DNA of 64,000 nucleotides from Enterococcus hirae ATCC 9790 (GCF_000271405.2 NC_018081.1:2159733-2223732); one strand, 5' to 3'; positions 18,548 through 29,454 are shown, counted from the stretch's first letter. The notes: generated from the letters alone by a model not told the origin. Numbers and translations are program-made.

Positions 18548-21160
18548 ATGAACATTGAAAAAATGACAACCACGCTTCAAGAAGCGATTGCTGAAGCGCA
18601 ACAAATCGCTGTCACAAGAAAACATCAAGAAATTGATATTGCGCATTTGTGGAAGATTTTTTTACAACCAAACCATTTTGGGCGCAATCTATACACTGAT
18701 GCGGGAATGGATGTTGATACGTTTGAAAAGGAAGTAGATCGTGTATTAGATGAATATCCCACAGTTTCAGGGGGAAACGTCCAATATGGTCAGAATCTAA
18801 GCCAAAATCTATTCCGTTTATTAAATGAAGCAGACCAGTTAAGAGAAAGTTTTGGCGATGAATTTCTTTCAACAGAGATTGTAATTTTAGCCTTGATGAA
18901 ATTGAAAAATTATCCATTGACAGTTTATTTGACCAAAAATGGTTTATCAGAAAAAGAGTTACGTAAAAATATCGAAGACATGAGAGGAGGAGAAAAGGTG
19001 ACATCTAAAAATCAAGAAGAACAATACAAAGCATTAGAAAAATACGGCGTTGATCTTGTTCAACAAGTCAGAAGCGGGAAAATGGATCCAATCATTGGAC
19101 GTGATGAAGAAATTCGGGATGTTATCCGTATCTTATCTCGTAAAACCAAGAATAATCCAGTATTGATTGGTGAACCTGGTGTCGGTAAAACAGCAATTGT
19201 AGAAGGGTTAGCACAACGTATCGTACGAAAAGACGTGCCAGAAAACTTGAAAGATAAAACGATCTTTTCATTAGACATGGGGGCATTGATTGCTGGTGCT
19301 AAATTCCGTGGTGAATTTGAGGAACGATTAAAAGCTGTGCTGAAAGAAGTCAAGAAAAGTGATGGACGAATCATCTTATTTATTGATGAAATCCATAATA
19401 TCGTTGGTGCAGGGAAAACTGAAGGCAGCATGGATGCTGGAAATTTATTGAAACCAATGCTTGCTCGAGGTGAATTGCATTTAATCGGTGCTACTACATT
19501 AGATGAATATCGTCAATATATGGAAAAAGATAAAGCATTAGAACGACGTTTCCAAAAAGTCTTAGTCAAAGAACCGACAGTAGAAGATACAATCAGTATC
19601 TTACGAGGATTGAAAGAACGTTTTGAGATTCATCATGGAGTCAACATTCATGATAATGCATTAGTCGCTGCTGCAACTTTATCTGACCGTTATATCACAG
19701 ACCGCTTTTTACCAGATAAAGCAATTGATTTGATCGATGAAGCAAGTGCAACGATCCGAGTAGAAATGAACTCTATGCCGACTGAGCTAGACCAAGTGAC
19801 TCGTCGCTTGATGCAATTAGAGATCGAAGAAGCAGCATTGAAAAAAGAATCAGACGATGCAAGTAAAAAACGTTTGAAAAATCTACAAGAAGAGTTAGCT
19901 GATCTTCGTGAAGAAGCAAACTCGATGAAAATGCAATGGGAAACAGAAAAACAAGAAGTCAATAGTGTTTCTTCTAAACGTGCGGAAATCGATAAAGCCA
20001 AACATGAATTAGAAGACGCAGAAAACAACTATGATTTAGAACGGGCAGCTGTCCTACGTCATGGAACGATTCCTCAATTAGAAAAAGAATTAAAGGAATT
20101 GGAAGCAAAAGCTAAAGACAGTGAAATCAAAATGGTTCAAGAATCAGTCACTGAAAACGAAATTGCGCAAGTGGTTGGACGTTTAACTGGTATCCCAGTC
20201 ACAAAATTAGTGGAAGGGGAACGAGAAAAACTAATCAAGCTCAACGAAACATTGCATAAACGTGTGATTGGACAAGATGAAGCAGTAGATGCAGTCAGTG
20301 ATGCGGTCATTCGCTCTCGAGCAGGATTGCAAGATCCAAACCGCCCACTAGGTTCTTTCTTATTCTTAGGACCAACCGGAGTTGGGAAAACAGAATTAGC
20401 GAAAGCTTTAGCAGAAAACTTATTTGATTCTGAAGAACACATGGTGCGGATCGATATGAGTGAGTATATGGAGAAACATGCCGTATCTCGTTTGGTTGGG
20501 GCTCCTCCAGGCTATGTTGGCTATGAAGAAGGCGGACAATTGACGGAAGCCGTTCGCAGAAATCCTTATACGATCGTTTTACTCGATGAAATCGAAAAAG
20601 CCCATCCAGATGTCTTCAATATCTTGTTACAAGTATTAGATGATGGACGTTTAACTGATTCTAAAGGACGTGTGGTTGACTTCAAAAATACCGTTCTTAT
20701 CATGACCAGCAACATTGGTTCTCAACTGTTATTAGAAGGAGTGTCAGCAGATGGCACTATCCCTGAAGAAGTGGAAGAACAAGTAAGAACGATCCTTCGA
20801 GGTCATTTCAAACCAGAATTCTTAAATCGAATCGATGATACGATTTTATTCACACCATTAAGTCTTGAAAATGTGAAAGGAATCGTTGATAAAATGGTGG
20901 CACAATTGGCAAAACGATTGGATTATCAAGAAATTCATCTAACAATCAGCGACGAAGCCAAAACATGGATCGCTGAAAATGCCTACGAACCAGCATACGG
21001 GGCTCGACCATTGAAACGCTTTATTACGAAAGAAGTAGAAACACCATTAGCCAAAGAAATCGTAGCAGGACACATCTTACCAAAATCTAAAGTAACGATT
21101 ACCTTGCTAGCAGAGAAACTTCATTTCCAAACGGAAGAACTTGAAGACACGGAAGAGTAA
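18548..21160 (+). CDS. clpB: ATP-dependent disaggregase ClpB
   Basis: ClpB pulls proteins out of heat-induced aggregates together with DnaK. The 870-residue protein has an N-domain, Walker A1 GEPGVGKT at 208-215, a long coiled-coil middle domain (about 400-535) and Walker A2 GPTGVGKT at 608-615. The middle domain separates it from ClpC and ClpE. AGGAGG before ATG 18548 sets the start; an in-frame extension to 18518 overlaps that site. The CtsR operator upstream shows direct heat-shock control, and a terminator follows. Confidence 0.97.
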   Translation: MNIEKMTTTLQEAIAEAQQIAVTRKHQEIDIAHLWKIFLQPNHFGRNLYTDAGMDVDTFEKEVDRVLDEYPTVSGGNVQYGQNLSQNLFRLLNEADQLRESFGDEFLSTEIVILALMKLKNYPLTVYLTKNGLSEKELRKNIEDMRGGEKVTSKNQEEQYKALEKYGVDLVQQVRSGKMDPIIGRDEEIRDVIRILSRKTKNNPVLIGEPGVGKTAIVEGLAQRIVRKDVPENLKDKTIFSLDMGALIAGAKFRGEFEERLKAVLKEVKKSDGRIILFIDEIHNIVGAGKTEGSMDAGNLLKPMLARGELHLIGATTLDEYRQYMEKDKALERRFQKVLVKEPTVEDTISILRGLKERFEIHHGVNIHDNALVAAATLSDRYITDRFLPDKAIDLIDEASATIRVEMNSMPTELDQVTRRLMQLEIEEAALKKESDDASKKRLKNLQEELADLREEANSMKMQWETEKQEVNSVSSKRAEIDKAKHELEDAENNYDLERAAVLRHGTIPQLEKELKELEAKAKDSEIKMVQESVTENEIAQVVGRLTGIPVTKLVEGEREKLIKLNETLHKRVIGQDEAVDAVSDAVIRSRAGLQDPNRPLGSFLFLGPTGVGKTELAKALAENLFDSEEHMVRIDMSEYMEKHAVSRLVGAPPGYVGYEEGGQLTEAVRRNPYTIVLLDEIEKAHPDVFNILLQVLDDGRLTDSKGRVVDFKNTVLIMTSNIGSQLLLEGVSADGTIPEEVEEQVRTILRGHFKPEFLNRIDDTILFTPLSLENVKGIVDKMVAQLAKRLDYQEIHLTISDEAKTWIAENAYEPAYGARPLKRFITKEVETPLAKEIVAGHILPKSKVTITLLAEKLHFQTEELEDTEE

Positions 21161-21248
21161 AGAAACGGTAAGCTTTCGCAAGAAAACGGGTGTTGGCAAA
21201 CAGTAGAATCGATCAAATGTTTAGTTGAGCCACACACCATCTAAGCTT

Positions 21249-21297
21249 AAAAAAAACAATAAAGTTAGGTCAACCACCTAGCTTTATTGTTTTTTTG
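21249..21297 (+). terminator. Rho-independent terminator of clpB
   Basis: A long stem (ACAATAAAG...CTTTATTGT, extended by TAGGT/ACCTA) is followed by seven T residues. Confidence 0.9.
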
Positions 21298-21627
21298 TAA
21301 TTTAGTCATAAGTCTGAAAAAATCATTCATAAAATAAGTTGATCTCAATCGTTATTTCCAAGTTCATCTACTCATAAGGTAATGTTTTTATTCCCTATAT
21401 AAATAGGAGTGGGCAGGTAAATATCTTCTTTGTTCCCATCATTTTAACCCTTATCAATAAGTACAATTTTCATTGGGAATGGTAACAAAATAACCGTAAG
21501 GGTTGATGATAAGAAATAAGTGGGTGAGACAAAATGAGATGCCACCCAACCATTGACGTTTTCACGCACAATTTTTAGGAAGCATCTCATTTTTGTCACA
21601 ATTCTTTAATGTGATATTTTTTTTGCT
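21298..21627. other. Convergent intergenic region with a long hairpin
   Basis: No gene is seen. At about 21525-21599 two arms (GACAAAATGAGATGC and GCATCTCATTTTTGTCA) pair around a loop of about 40 bases. The hairpin lies between a plus-strand and a minus-strand gene and could terminate either, though the long loop is unusual. Confidence 0.55.
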
Positions 21628-22293
21628 CTATTTCAAAATTTTCAACCGATAATTTTCAAAATAATCACGATTGTTTCTTCCTTGGGTCCAAGCAAAGATT
21701 CCCATGACCAATGCACCAATCGTATTTGTGAATAAATCACCCATCGTGTCCATCAAAGCAGCTCGTCCGACAAATAAGGTGCCATCTGAAGCGGCAAACC
21801 GTTGGAGATTCATTCCTAAGAATTGATCACAGAGAAATTCCCAAAATTCCCAAAACACGCCGCAGAGGCCAGCAAAGGCAAAACCAAACAGTAAAAACAA
21901 CCATGGACTAGTCTTCGCAATTGGTGCATCTTTCAATAATAAGCCGATCAATCCGTAACCTAGGGCAGTCAACACCATAGGACTAACGGCGTGTAAAATT
22001 TTATCCCAGAATGAAATGATACTGATCAAATGCATACCGGTACCTAAGAACACGGAAATAAACAAGAAAAACCAATAAAATAAAACAATGGCATCTGGAA
22101 CGTATAATTTTGCGATCTTTCTAACGATCTGAGGGAGAAAAATCAATAGAATCCCAGCTAAAGATTCGATGATGAAAGTAACTCCCTGAGTAGTTGAATA
22201 TTTTTTAGTGATAAATTCATAAAGGTTATAACAAACCACAAACACACCAAAAGCAACAAGTGCAAGTTGGATTTTTTTCATTGTCTTATTCAT
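21628..22293 (-). CDS. Multi-spanning membrane protein, DUF2238/YjdF-like
   Basis: This 221-residue protein has about six transmembrane helices. F-W-D-K-I-L-H-A-V-S-P and the late D-T-M-G-D-L-F-T-N-T-I-G-A motif resemble the DUF2238/YjdF group of inner-membrane proteins. Conserved Asp/His residues within membrane segments suggest an enzyme or channel, but the function is unknown. Its start overlaps the end of the deoxyribosyltransferase gene by 8 bases, so it is the last gene of a three-gene minus-strand operon. Confidence 0.7.
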   Translation of the reverse strand: MNKTMKKIQLALVAFGVFVVCYNLYEFITKKYSTTQGVTFIIESLAGILLIFLPQIVRKIAKLYVPDAIVLFYWFFLFISVFLGTGMHLISIISFWDKILHAVSPMVLTALGYGLIGLLLKDAPIAKTSPWLFLLFGFAFAGLCGVFWEFWEFLCDQFLGMNLQRFAASDGTLFVGRAALMDTMGDLFTNTIGALVMGIFAWTQGRNNRDYFENYRLKILK

Positions 22294-22780
22294 GGCTCAA
22301 ACCTCCATCTAAGTAAGTCTTTACTTGACTGAGTAACGCTTCTTCACTAGTTACGAGAGCGCCATTTAGCTTGATTAACCCAATTGTATAAAGATTTAAA
22401 TAATGGAATTGGTTTTCAGCTACTTCTTGTAAAGCAGCAATTTTTTGCGGGTGGGTACCGCCTTGTTGCCGACTATCTGTATACAATCCAATGACAGGAA
22501 TCCCTTTAGCATAGGCAACACCAATTTCGGATGCAACACCAGGATCAATGGTCAAACCATCTAATAGTGCAATCATCAAATCACTTTCCAACACCTTTTC
22601 TGTATCGGCTAAAGCAATCATCTGACTATCAGCATAGGCTGTTTTATCATTGATCGCTTCGTTTTCTTGCGGAAGATAAATGGTTAATTCATTGGAAAGA
22701 CTCCTGATTTCTTCTACAAGTTTCGCATTATATAATAAGTCACTTTTTGCAAAAAGTGGTGCAGCAAAATAAATATTCAT
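22286..22780 (-). CDS. Nucleoside 2-deoxyribosyltransferase-like protein
   Basis: This 164-residue protein begins I-Y-F-A-A-P-L-F, has D-S-Q-M-I-A-L-A-D in the middle, then L-M-I-A-L-L-D-G and D-P-G-V-A-S-E-I-G-V-A-Y-A. Those are the hallmarks of the N-deoxyribosyltransferase fold, with the catalytic Glu in the D-P-G-x-x-x-E context. Such enzymes exchange bases on deoxynucleosides for salvage. I choose the third of three clustered starts (22780) because AAAGGA sits 8 bases upstream; upstream starts at 22786 and 22810 are poorly spaced. Confidence 0.85.
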   Translation of the reverse strand: MNIYFAAPLFAKSDLLYNAKLVEEIRSLSNELTIYLPQENEAINDKTAYADSQMIALADTEKVLESDLMIALLDGLTIDPGVASEIGVAYAKGIPVIGLYTDSRQQGGTHPQKIAALQEVAENQFHYLNLYTIGLIKLNGALVTSEEALLSQVKTYLDGGLSHE

Positions 22781-22796
22781 TTTCATCGTCCTTTTC

Positions 22797-24017
22797 TTAG
22801 AAATAGTCACTGAAATAAGCTTCCATATTTGGAAGAATCAATTCAAGTGTTTTAAGTGTTTCATCATCCGTTTTGATTCGTTCGATCCTTGCAAGATAAG
22901 AAGGGCGACGATAATTCATCATCAAACAACTTAATGTTTGAATGGACAACTGGACCGATTGTCCGACAGGTTCGTCCACGACATCCAATTGTCCGTCTTC
23001 GTTCCAGACCAACCCAAAAACACCATTGTTCCATGAGGCGATAGGGTCCTCGACAATAAAGTGAAAAGGTTTCGCAGTAGAAACGAAGGGGAATTGCTTC
23101 AGAAACTCTTTGACATCTACGATTCTCGCCATGTAATAAGGCTCGATCTGTTCTTTTATTTGACTATCTTCGATCAAGAAAGCCAGTGGTTCATTTTTGT
23201 AGATATCACCGTGAACCCAGTAAACCATTGAAAAGTGTGCTGAAATAAAATTCCATAAACCATTCCGAGCTTCTTGATTCAAGTAAAACATCTCTTTAAC
23301 ATGGAAAATTTCTTCAGCGACCCAATAAAATAAAACACCAATTGGTTCATGCTCTTTCGTATAGTAGATCGCAGCTGTCCGTTCCTCTTTATTTTCAAAT
23401 CGCCAATATTCTTCCCAATGAAATTGGCTACGAAACAAAGCACCGTGATTTTGAGCCGCAAACTTCTGATACACTCGGTAAACATCTGGATGATCTACTG
23501 GTAATCGTTCAACCATTCCATCCACAGGAACATTCTTCGGTAATTGGGTATCACGAATTTTAAATGTCAACTTATCAGACATGATTTCCCAACCCTTGCG
23601 TCGATAATAAGGCACGCTATAGGGATAAAGATAAGAGATCCATTGTTTGTTTTTGCGCATATTATCTAACGCAACCAAGATCAAATCTTGCATCAATCCA
23701 TGATTTGCATATTCAGGATACGTTCCGACACCGGTAACGCCACCCATTTTGTATGGTTTACCGTGGATGTTGACTTCACATGGATAGATCGCAATTTGAG
23801 AAATCAATTTGTTATGGTGGAACCAGCCAAATACTTCCGATAGTTCCAAAATTGGGCGCTTGGAGCGAATAAATGCCCCTTTGCTTTCAAAACCACTTTC
23901 TTCGATGTCTGCTTCTGTTACTTGAAAGACATAAGACAATAACTCATTGAATTGATCAACATCTTTTTCAGTAACAGGTTTTAATTCAAGATTTTCTCTG
24001 AAATCTTTTTCATCCAT
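22797..24017 (-). CDS. Eis-like GNAT acetyltransferase with SCP2-like C-terminal domain
   Basis: This 406-residue protein has an N-terminal GNAT domain with V-T-G-V-G-T-Y-P-E-Y-A-N-H-G-L (acetyl-CoA loop, about residues 95-110) and Y-P-Y-S-V-P-Y-Y-R-R-K-G-W-E. A second GNAT-like region and a C-terminal sterol-carrier-like domain follow, the three-part plan of Eis/YkkB-type N-acetyltransferases. Some relatives modify aminoglycosides or amines, but the substrate here is unknown. It starts the minus-strand operon, divergent from lepA. Confidence 0.85.
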   Translation of the reverse strand: MDEKDFRENLELKPVTEKDVDQFNELLSYVFQVTEADIEESGFESKGAFIRSKRPILELSEVFGWFHHNKLISQIAIYPCEVNIHGKPYKMGGVTGVGTYPEYANHGLMQDLILVALDNMRKNKQWISYLYPYSVPYYRRKGWEIMSDKLTFKIRDTQLPKNVPVDGMVERLPVDHPDVYRVYQKFAAQNHGALFRSQFHWEEYWRFENKEERTAAIYYTKEHEPIGVLFYWVAEEIFHVKEMFYLNQEARNGLWNFISAHFSMVYWVHGDIYKNEPLAFLIEDSQIKEQIEPYYMARIVDVKEFLKQFPFVSTAKPFHFIVEDPIASWNNGVFGLVWNEDGQLDVVDEPVGQSVQLSIQTLSCLMMNYRRPSYLARIERIKTDDETLKTLELILPNMEAYFSDYF

Positions 24018-24163
24018 TCTTTCATCTCCAATTATTTACTTGTTATTAGTATAGCAAATTTTCATAAAAAAAACTTCTAAAGCTGACTAGGTAAAAAGTC
24101 TTTAAATTCATGCTTTTCATTGATATAATGAGAGGTGCTGATTAAACGAAAAGAGGAGACGCT

Positions 24164-25999
24164 ATGGATATAAAAAAAATGAAACAACGACAAGAGCAAA
24201 TTCGAAATTTTTCGATCATTGCTCATATCGACCATGGAAAATCAACGCTGGCCGATCGTATTCTGGAAAAGACGAACACTGTGACGTCTCGTGAAATGCA
24301 GGATCAGCTATTAGACTCAATGGATCTAGAGCGTGAACGTGGAATCACGATTAAATTAAATGCTGTCGAATTGAATTATACAGCCAAAAATGGCGAAACC
24401 TATATTTTCCATCTAATCGACACCCCTGGGCACGTCGATTTCACTTATGAAGTATCAAGGAGTTTAGCAGCCTGTGAAGGTGCGGTATTAGTAGTTGATG
24501 CGGCACAGGGAATCGAGGCTCAAACATTAGCAAATGTTTACTTAGCTTTGGATAATGATCTGGAAATTTTGCCAGTCATCAATAAAATCGATCTTCCAGC
24601 TGCTGATCCAGAACGTGTACGTCAAGAAATCGAAGATGTTATCGGAATCGATGCCAGTGAGGCAGTTCTGGCTAGTGCTAAAGCAGGAATTGGGATTGAA
24701 GAAATACTTGAACAAATCGTTGAATATGTACCAGCCCCATCTGGCGAGCTGGATGCCCCTTTGAAAGCATTGATCTTTGATTCCGTGTACGATAGTTATC
24801 GAGGAGTCGTTCTGAATGTTCGAATCACAGACGGCATGGTCAAACCAGGCGATAAAATCAAATTGATGAGTAACGGCAAAACATTTGATGTGACAGAAGT
24901 GGGAGTCTTTTCACCAAAAGCTGTTGCTAGAGATTTCTTGATGGTCGGTGATGTAGGGTATATCACGGCAAGCATCAAAACGGTCCAAGACACACGAGTA
25001 GGGGACACAGTTACGTTGGCAGATAATCCAGCAGAAGAAGCGCTACCTGGATACCGTAAAATGAATCCAATGGTTTACTGTGGATTATATCCAATTGATA
25101 CTTCCCGCTACAATGATTTGCGTGAAGCACTTGAAAAATTACAACTAAACGACGCAGCACTACAGTTTGAACCTGAAACCTCACAAGCCCTTGGCTTTGG
25201 CTTCCGTTGTGGATTCTTAGGTTTATTACACATGGATGTAGTCCAAGAACGTTTGGAACGTGAGTTCAACTTAGAGTTGATCACAACGGCACCTTCTGTA
25301 ATTTATCATGTGAATAAAACAGATGGTTCTATGACAGTCGTCGATAACCCGGCAGATTTTCCAGAACCAGTAACGATTCAAGATGTTGAAGAACCTTTTG
25401 TGAAGGCACAAATCATGGTTCCAAATGATTTCGTCGGTGCAGTGATGGAATTATCCCAAAGAAAACGTGGAGAATTCATCACAATGGATTATTTAGATGA
25501 TTATCGAGTGAATGTCGTTTATAATATTCCGCTTTCTGAAATCGTTTTTGACTTTTTCGATAAACTAAAATCCAGTACGAAAGGCTATGCTTCCTTGGAT
25601 TATGAAATGTCCGGTTATCAAAAGAGCAAGTTAGTAAAAATGGATATTTTATTAAATGGAGAAAAAGTCGATGCGTTAAGTTTCATCGTTCACCGAGATT
25701 TTGCTTATGAACGAGGAAAAGCAATCGTTGAAAAACTGAAAAAACTAATTCCACGTCAACAATTTGAAGTGCCGATCCAAGCAGCTATCGGACAAAAAAT
25801 CGTTGCTCGTTCAGATATCAAAGCATTACGTAAAAACGTCTTAGCAAAATGTTATGGTGGAGATGTCTCACGGAAACGCAAACTTCTTGAAAAACAAAAA
25901 GAAGGAAAGAAACGAATGAAACAAATCGGTAGCGTCGAAGTCCCACAAGAAGCCTTCATGGCTGTTCTGAAAATGGACGAGGACGAACCGAAGAAATAG
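24164..25999 (+). CDS. lepA: Elongation factor 4 (LepA)
   Basis: LepA is a ribosome-associated translational GTPase that remodels or back-translocates ribosomes. The 611-residue protein has G1 HIDHGKST (21-28), G3 DTPGH, G4 NKID and the LepA-specific C-terminal domain ending [18 protein letters not shown] precedes ATG 24164. Its 3' end from 25949 is the first of two 109-bp copies that mark an integration site. A terminator with a GGTCTAGC stem follows. Confidence 0.97.
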   Translation: MDIKKMKQRQEQIRNFSIIAHIDHGKSTLADRILEKTNTVTSREMQDQLLDSMDLERERGITIKLNAVELNYTAKNGETYIFHLIDTPGHVDFTYEVSRSLAACEGAVLVVDAAQGIEAQTLANVYLALDNDLEILPVINKIDLPAADPERVRQEIEDVIGIDASEAVLASAKAGIGIEEILEQIVEYVPAPSGELDAPLKALIFDSVYDSYRGVVLNVRITDGMVKPGDKIKLMSNGKTFDVTEVGVFSPKAVARDFLMVGDVGYITASIKTVQDTRVGDTVTLADNPAEEALPGYRKMNPMVYCGLYPIDTSRYNDLREALEKLQLNDAALQFEPETSQALGFGFRCGFLGLLHMDVVQERLEREFNLELITTAPSVIYHVNKTDGSMTVVDNPADFPEPVTIQDVEEPFVKAQIMVPNDFVGAVMELSQRKRGEFITMDYLDDYRVNVVYNIPLSEIVFDFFDKLKSSTKGYASLDYEMSGYQKSKLVKMDILLNGEKVDALSFIVHRDFAYERGKAIVEKLKKLIPRQQFEVPIQAAIGQKIVARSDIKALRKNVLAKCYGGDVSRKRKLLEKQKEGKKRMKQIGSVEVPQEAFMAVLKMDEDEPKK

Positions 26000-26057
26000 C
26001 AAAGGGTCTAGCCATTGAGCTAGACCTTTTTTATCTGTTTTTCCCACGGTTTTCCCA
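25949..26057 (+). repeat. Attachment-site-like direct repeat, copy 1 (lepA 3' end and terminator)
   Basis: These 109 bases cover the last codons of lepA, its stop, the terminator and the trailing CCCACGGTTTTCCCA. The same 109 bases recur without indels at 27755-27863, differing at about eight positions. Six of those differences are the terminator loop, which is inverted between copies. This is the expected product of site-specific integration into a gene's 3' end. Confidence 0.85.
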
Positions 26058-26424
26058 GGCTCTTTGTCAAATGATGTTGGTAAAGAGAAATCTTAGAATA
26101 ATTTGGGCAGAAAGAAGAAAAACTTCTTTCTGTTCTTTTTATTTGGTTAAAATAGTTTTACCGTGTCGAATCATGATCCGACGTTTGAAATGATAAAAAT
26201 TTCGAAACCCATAAGCATTGCGTTTTAATACTTTAATATGGTTGTTTAAACATTCGAGTGGTCCGTTTGAATAACTGTAGCGGAGGGCATTTCGGATCTG
26301 TGGCAGAAACTTTTTAAATGTTCGCAAAGTTGTCGCATAAGTTTCAGGTAGCTGGCTGACTTCTCTGGATAAACAGTCCTCAAATAGTGAATGATCTCTT
26401 TTCTTTTTAAGATTGATGACATCT
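26058..26424 (-). pseudogene. ISL3-family transposase remnant
   Basis: The minus-strand frame ending at 26139 encodes about 95 residues. They include S-N-G-P-L-E-C-L-N-N-H-I-K-V-L-K-R and G-F-R-N-F-Y-H-F-K-R-R-I, the C-terminal end of an ISL3-family DDE transposase (normally about 430 residues). The frame is cut by a stop near 26425 and the rest of the gene is absent. GGCTCTTTGTCAAATG, starting directly after the attachment-like repeat, probably includes the terminal inverted repeat of the IS; no matching far end was found. Confidence 0.75.
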
Positions 26425-26796
26425 ATTCAGAGCTACTTGAAAGAGTAGCTCTTTTTAGTTGCTTTTGATTAATCTATTTTATAAAAAATAGATTGTATTT
26501 CTATTCTGCCATTTTTGGTTAAATATAATGTTTTTTATTATTAGGTAATATTTTTTATATTAGATATAACAAAAACAAATAAAAAACTTAATTTAATAGA
26601 TTATAATTATAATGTGCTACAAGATATTACATGTTGTATTCGCATTATTCAGGTTAAACTATGTAGCACAAAATAAATTTCGTAGTAACTACGATCAACC
26701 TCACAAAGATCTCCTGTATTTTACTGCGATTTATTATCTATGAGACTACTCATAAGAGTAGTCTTTACATAAAAAACTAATAAAGAAGGTATCACT
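26425..26796. other. AT-rich non-coding region with hairpins
   Basis: No gene is seen. A terminator-like hairpin lies at 26429-26457 (AGAGCTACT/AGTAGCTCT plus T-run), and another at about 26743-26763 (AGACTACT/AGTAGTCT). An 8-bp inverted pair, GTGCTACA near 26613 and TGTAGCAC near 26662, brackets about 50 bases and could fold an RNA. The composition is much more AT-rich than lepA, as expected for acquired DNA. Confidence 0.5.
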
Positions 26797-26991
26797 ATGT
26801 ATTATGTAGAAGTACAAACACGAGGAGTAAAAAACAAACAATATGTCAAAAGTGTAATCAATAATTATCCACTATTAGGATCATGGAAAGAGGCTGAACC
26901 ATTTTCAAAAGAATGTGCATTGCAAATAAAATCAGTTTTAGAACAAGAATTAATTTGTGGAAAAGCAATAGTCAATATAGTAGAAAAGTAA
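26797..26991 (+). CDS. Hypothetical 64-residue protein
   Basis: ATG 26797 follows AAAGAAGG at correct spacing. The product is hydrophilic with no membrane segment, signal peptide or recognisable motif; it has two cysteines and alternating charged residues. It lies between the two attachment-like repeats, so it is cargo of the integrated remnant. I do not recognise the family. Coding status rests on the ribosome binding site and the intact frame. Confidence 0.5.
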   Translation: MYYVEVQTRGVKNKQYVKSVINNYPLLGSWKEAEPFSKECALQIKSVLEQELICGKAIVNIVEK

Positions 26992-27156
26992 AATTTATTA
27001 AAGTTTTAAGTAAATGATGTAATATTGTAATTAGTGGCGTTAGTCGTTTATTTTCAATTTTTTCATCCTTTAATTAATCATTCTAAATATTTACTCCAAA
27101 TTTTGTATTAAAAAGTGTATCAAGCAGTTATCCTTGTGTTACCATTGCATCCGTGT

Positions 27157-27284
27157 TATAGTAATTAAGTAATCTAATTTGAAACGTAATCTGAGCGATA
27201 TATTCACACTATAAAAACTCCTTTTACCAAGTAATATTAATTGCAACAAAACACGTATTATATACGTATTAGGAGGAAATATAT
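27157..27284 (+). promoter_or_regulatory. Cold-shock 5' leader, copy 1
   Basis: A TATAGT -10 element (27157-27162) is followed by a leader of about 115 bases. Its opening box (27167-27196, with TTTGAAACGTAAT) and closing box (TACGTATTAGGAGGAAATAT) recur before the second cold-shock gene. Long conserved leaders of cold-shock genes commonly act as RNA thermosensors. Confidence 0.65.
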
Positions 27285-27482
27285 ATGAATAACGGTACAG
27301 TAAAATGGTTTAACTCAGATAAAGGTTTTGGATTTATCACTGGTGAAGATGGAAATGACGTATTTGCACACTTCTCAGCTATTCAAGGCGATGGATTTAA
27401 AACATTAGATGAAGGTCAAGCTGTTTCTTATGATATTGAAGAAGGACAACGTGGTCCTCAAGCGGTAAATATCGTAAAATAA
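27285..27482 (+). CDS. Cold-shock protein, copy 1
   Basis: This 65-residue CspA/CspB-type protein binds single-stranded RNA and DNA. It begins N-N-G-T-V-K-W-F-N and has RNP1 K-G-F-G-F-I and RNP2 V-F-A-H-F. It differs from the second copy at 39271 by only a few residues, and both have AGGAGGAAATATAT before ATG. It sits inside the repeat-flanked remnant after lepA. A terminator follows at 27494-27520. Confidence 0.95.
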   Translation: MNNGTVKWFNSDKGFGFITGEDGNDVFAHFSAIQGDGFKTLDEGQAVSYDIEEGQRGPQAVNIVK

Positions 27483-27493
27483 TGTTGAACTTT

Positions 27494-27520
27494 AACCATC
27501 TCAATCGAGATGGTTTTTTT
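27494..27520 (+). terminator. Rho-independent terminator of cold-shock gene 1
   Basis: AACCATCTC pairs with GAGATGGTT around a 4-base loop, followed by T residues. Confidence 0.88.
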
Positions 27521-27754
27521 ATATTATGGCTCATAAACATCCGGTCGTATAATCGAGTCTTACAAGGTAAAAAATATTCTATTAAAGAAATAATTTCGCC
27601 ATTTTTTCGCCCCTTTATAAAATATCCATTATTATTATATGAGTATCAGCAAGTATTAAATAATAGGCTCTTGCTTAATATGAAAGTTGGTATAATAGGA
27701 TTTATAATGATGTATAGATATTAGAAAAACTTTGTGAATAACACAATCTTATAG

Positions 27755-27863
27755 GAAGCCTTCATGGCTGTTCTGAAAATGGATGAGGACGAACCGAAGA
27801 AATAGCAAAAGGTCTAGCTCAATGGCTAGACCTTTTTTATCTGTTTTTCCCACGGTTTTCCCA
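27755..27863 (+). repeat. Attachment-site-like direct repeat, copy 2
   Basis: This is the second 109-bp copy of the lepA 3' end and terminator, with no lepA gene upstream. It includes the orphan stop codon and terminator. The terminator loop is the exact reverse complement of that in copy 1 (CCATTGAG versus CTCAATGG). Confidence 0.85.
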
Positions 27864-27958
27864 CATGCGAAGAAATAGCAGCGCTTGCTTGAAAATAGTG
27901 TAAAAATTAGACCATGTTTACATGGATTTGCCACCGGTGGTTTTTTGGGTGGCAAACC

Positions 27959-28158
27959 TCAAGAGTTCTTTCTAAGCTTCTCCATAATGTCGACCGTTTC
28001 ATTTTGCATTTTATTCGGCATGTGAGAGTATCCATCGTAATAGAAATTCTGCTATGCCCTAGTCGTTCAGGAAATTCCTTCATCTTAGCACCATTTTCAA
28101 GAAGAGTAGCGTGAGTATGCCGCAAAGAATGAAAGTTGAATGAGAGGGGGGAGTGCAT
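27959..28158 (-). pseudogene. Tyrosine recombinase (phage/ICE-type integrase), C-terminal remnant
   Basis: The minus strand encodes F-H-S-L-R-H-T-H-A-T-L-L-E-N-G, then E-R-L-G-H-S-R-I-S-I-T-M-D-T. These are the R-H-x-x-R box and following helix of Tn916/phage-type integrases. After M-D-T the frame breaks; the shifted frame restores Y-S-H-M, with the catalytic Tyr, and ends E-K-L-R-K-N-S-stop at 27959. About 2 bases are missing near 28020, and the N-terminal 80 percent is gone. It lies next to the second attachment-like copy and was presumably the enzyme that used that site. Confidence 0.8.
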
Positions 28159-28252
28159 TCTAGATTTAGTATTTCATTTCACTACACTTTGAATGATCAG
28201 TTTCATGCTTCCCCTAATCCTTGAACTGAGCGATTACTACTATTATCACTAC

Positions 28253-29301
28253 TCAATAAGAATAATAGACACGATTGCGCTGATATTTATATGGGGTTAT
28301 GCCTACGATCTTTTTGAATACGGTTGAGAAATGGCTCTGGGTGCTAAACGATAGTTCTTCGGCAATTTGATTGATGGATTTGTTAGAAAATAATAAAAAG
28401 TACTTGGCCTTTTCAATTTTCTTCAAATGCATGAAATCTTTAAAATGCATCCCAACTTCTTTATAAAATAACCTTCCCACGTATTTTGAATCCCGATTTA
28501 AAACATCACAGATATCTTTTAAAGAAATAGCTTCATACAGATGATTTTCTACATAGTTAAGAACACATACGGTAACAGGGCTATAGGTTTTTTTAGGAAT
28601 ATTGGTTGGATGAGCCAAAAAGTCATGAATGGCTTGCTTAGATAATGTTTCAAACTTATTGATATCACGAATTTCCTGTAAATATTCATAGTACTGAAAC
28701 TGTCTATTAAAAACTTTGCTTACCGGCACACCTTTTTCAACTTCCACTCGTGTAAGTAATGTAATGAGCGCACAATAAAAACATTTGAGTTGATCGCTTG
28801 TAAGGCTCTTATAGTAATATTTGATAAATAATTCAAGTGTTTTTATTGCAGCTAGTTTATTGCGATCTTTTACATGAGAAAAGAGCAGCAACTCTAACTT
28901 ATAGTATTCTTCAATATCGTAAAAAGTATTATAAGAGAATGTTTGTGATTGGTAAAATTCTTCTAAATTTAATTGCTTATCGTCGATTTTTTTGGTGAAT
29001 GATGATTTGCTAATATAAATAGATTTGTAAGGATTTGTCTGAATTCTTGTGTGGTATCCTCGGCTTCTTTTAAACCAAAATTTACCTCAGCCATGAGTAA
29101 TGGGCCACAGGTAATCTGCATATAACCTGTCTCCGATGAACTGTCACTATATAAAAAAGTTCCATAGATTTCTCGTTTTATATTATACATTTGAATAGCA
29201 GAAAGCTGATTTTCTTCTGTTTTTAGTGTTTTTTCAACCACACTGACGGGAATGCCTAGTTTTTCTGTTATGGATATTAATGAAATAAGGATTGGCGACA
29301 T
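28253..29301 (-). pseudogene. AraC-family regulator of the sugar cluster, broken by a one-base frameshift
   Basis: The C-terminal part (28253-28891 and its upstream extension) holds two helix-turn-helix motifs typical of AraC: I-S-L-K-D-I-C-D-V-L-N and I-N-Q-I-A-E-E-L-S-F. The N-terminal part, starting at ATG 29301 after GGAGGTG, runs in another frame and stops at 28969. Adding one A to the seven-base tract at 28987-28993 joins both into a 349-residue protein. It is divergent from the PTS gene and would have been its local regulator. Confidence 0.8.
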
Positions 29302-29454
29302 ACTAACACCTCCATTCAAAATATAAAACACTTTCTTAATAAAAGAAACACTTTTTTGGTATATCTATTCATAATCATTGTTTATACTATGGATGATTAA
29401 AGTACTTGATCAAAAAAACATTTATTTAAACATATTAGAATGGAGTATTGAGTA

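Noticed and set aside
26058..26424. A complete ISL3 insertion sequence
   Set aside because: Only the C-terminal quarter of the transposase and one possible end are present.
27482..27724. Plus-strand 80-residue open frame directly after cold-shock gene 1
   Set aside because: It begins at the stop of the cold-shock gene, runs through that gene's terminator hairpin and has no ribosome binding site.
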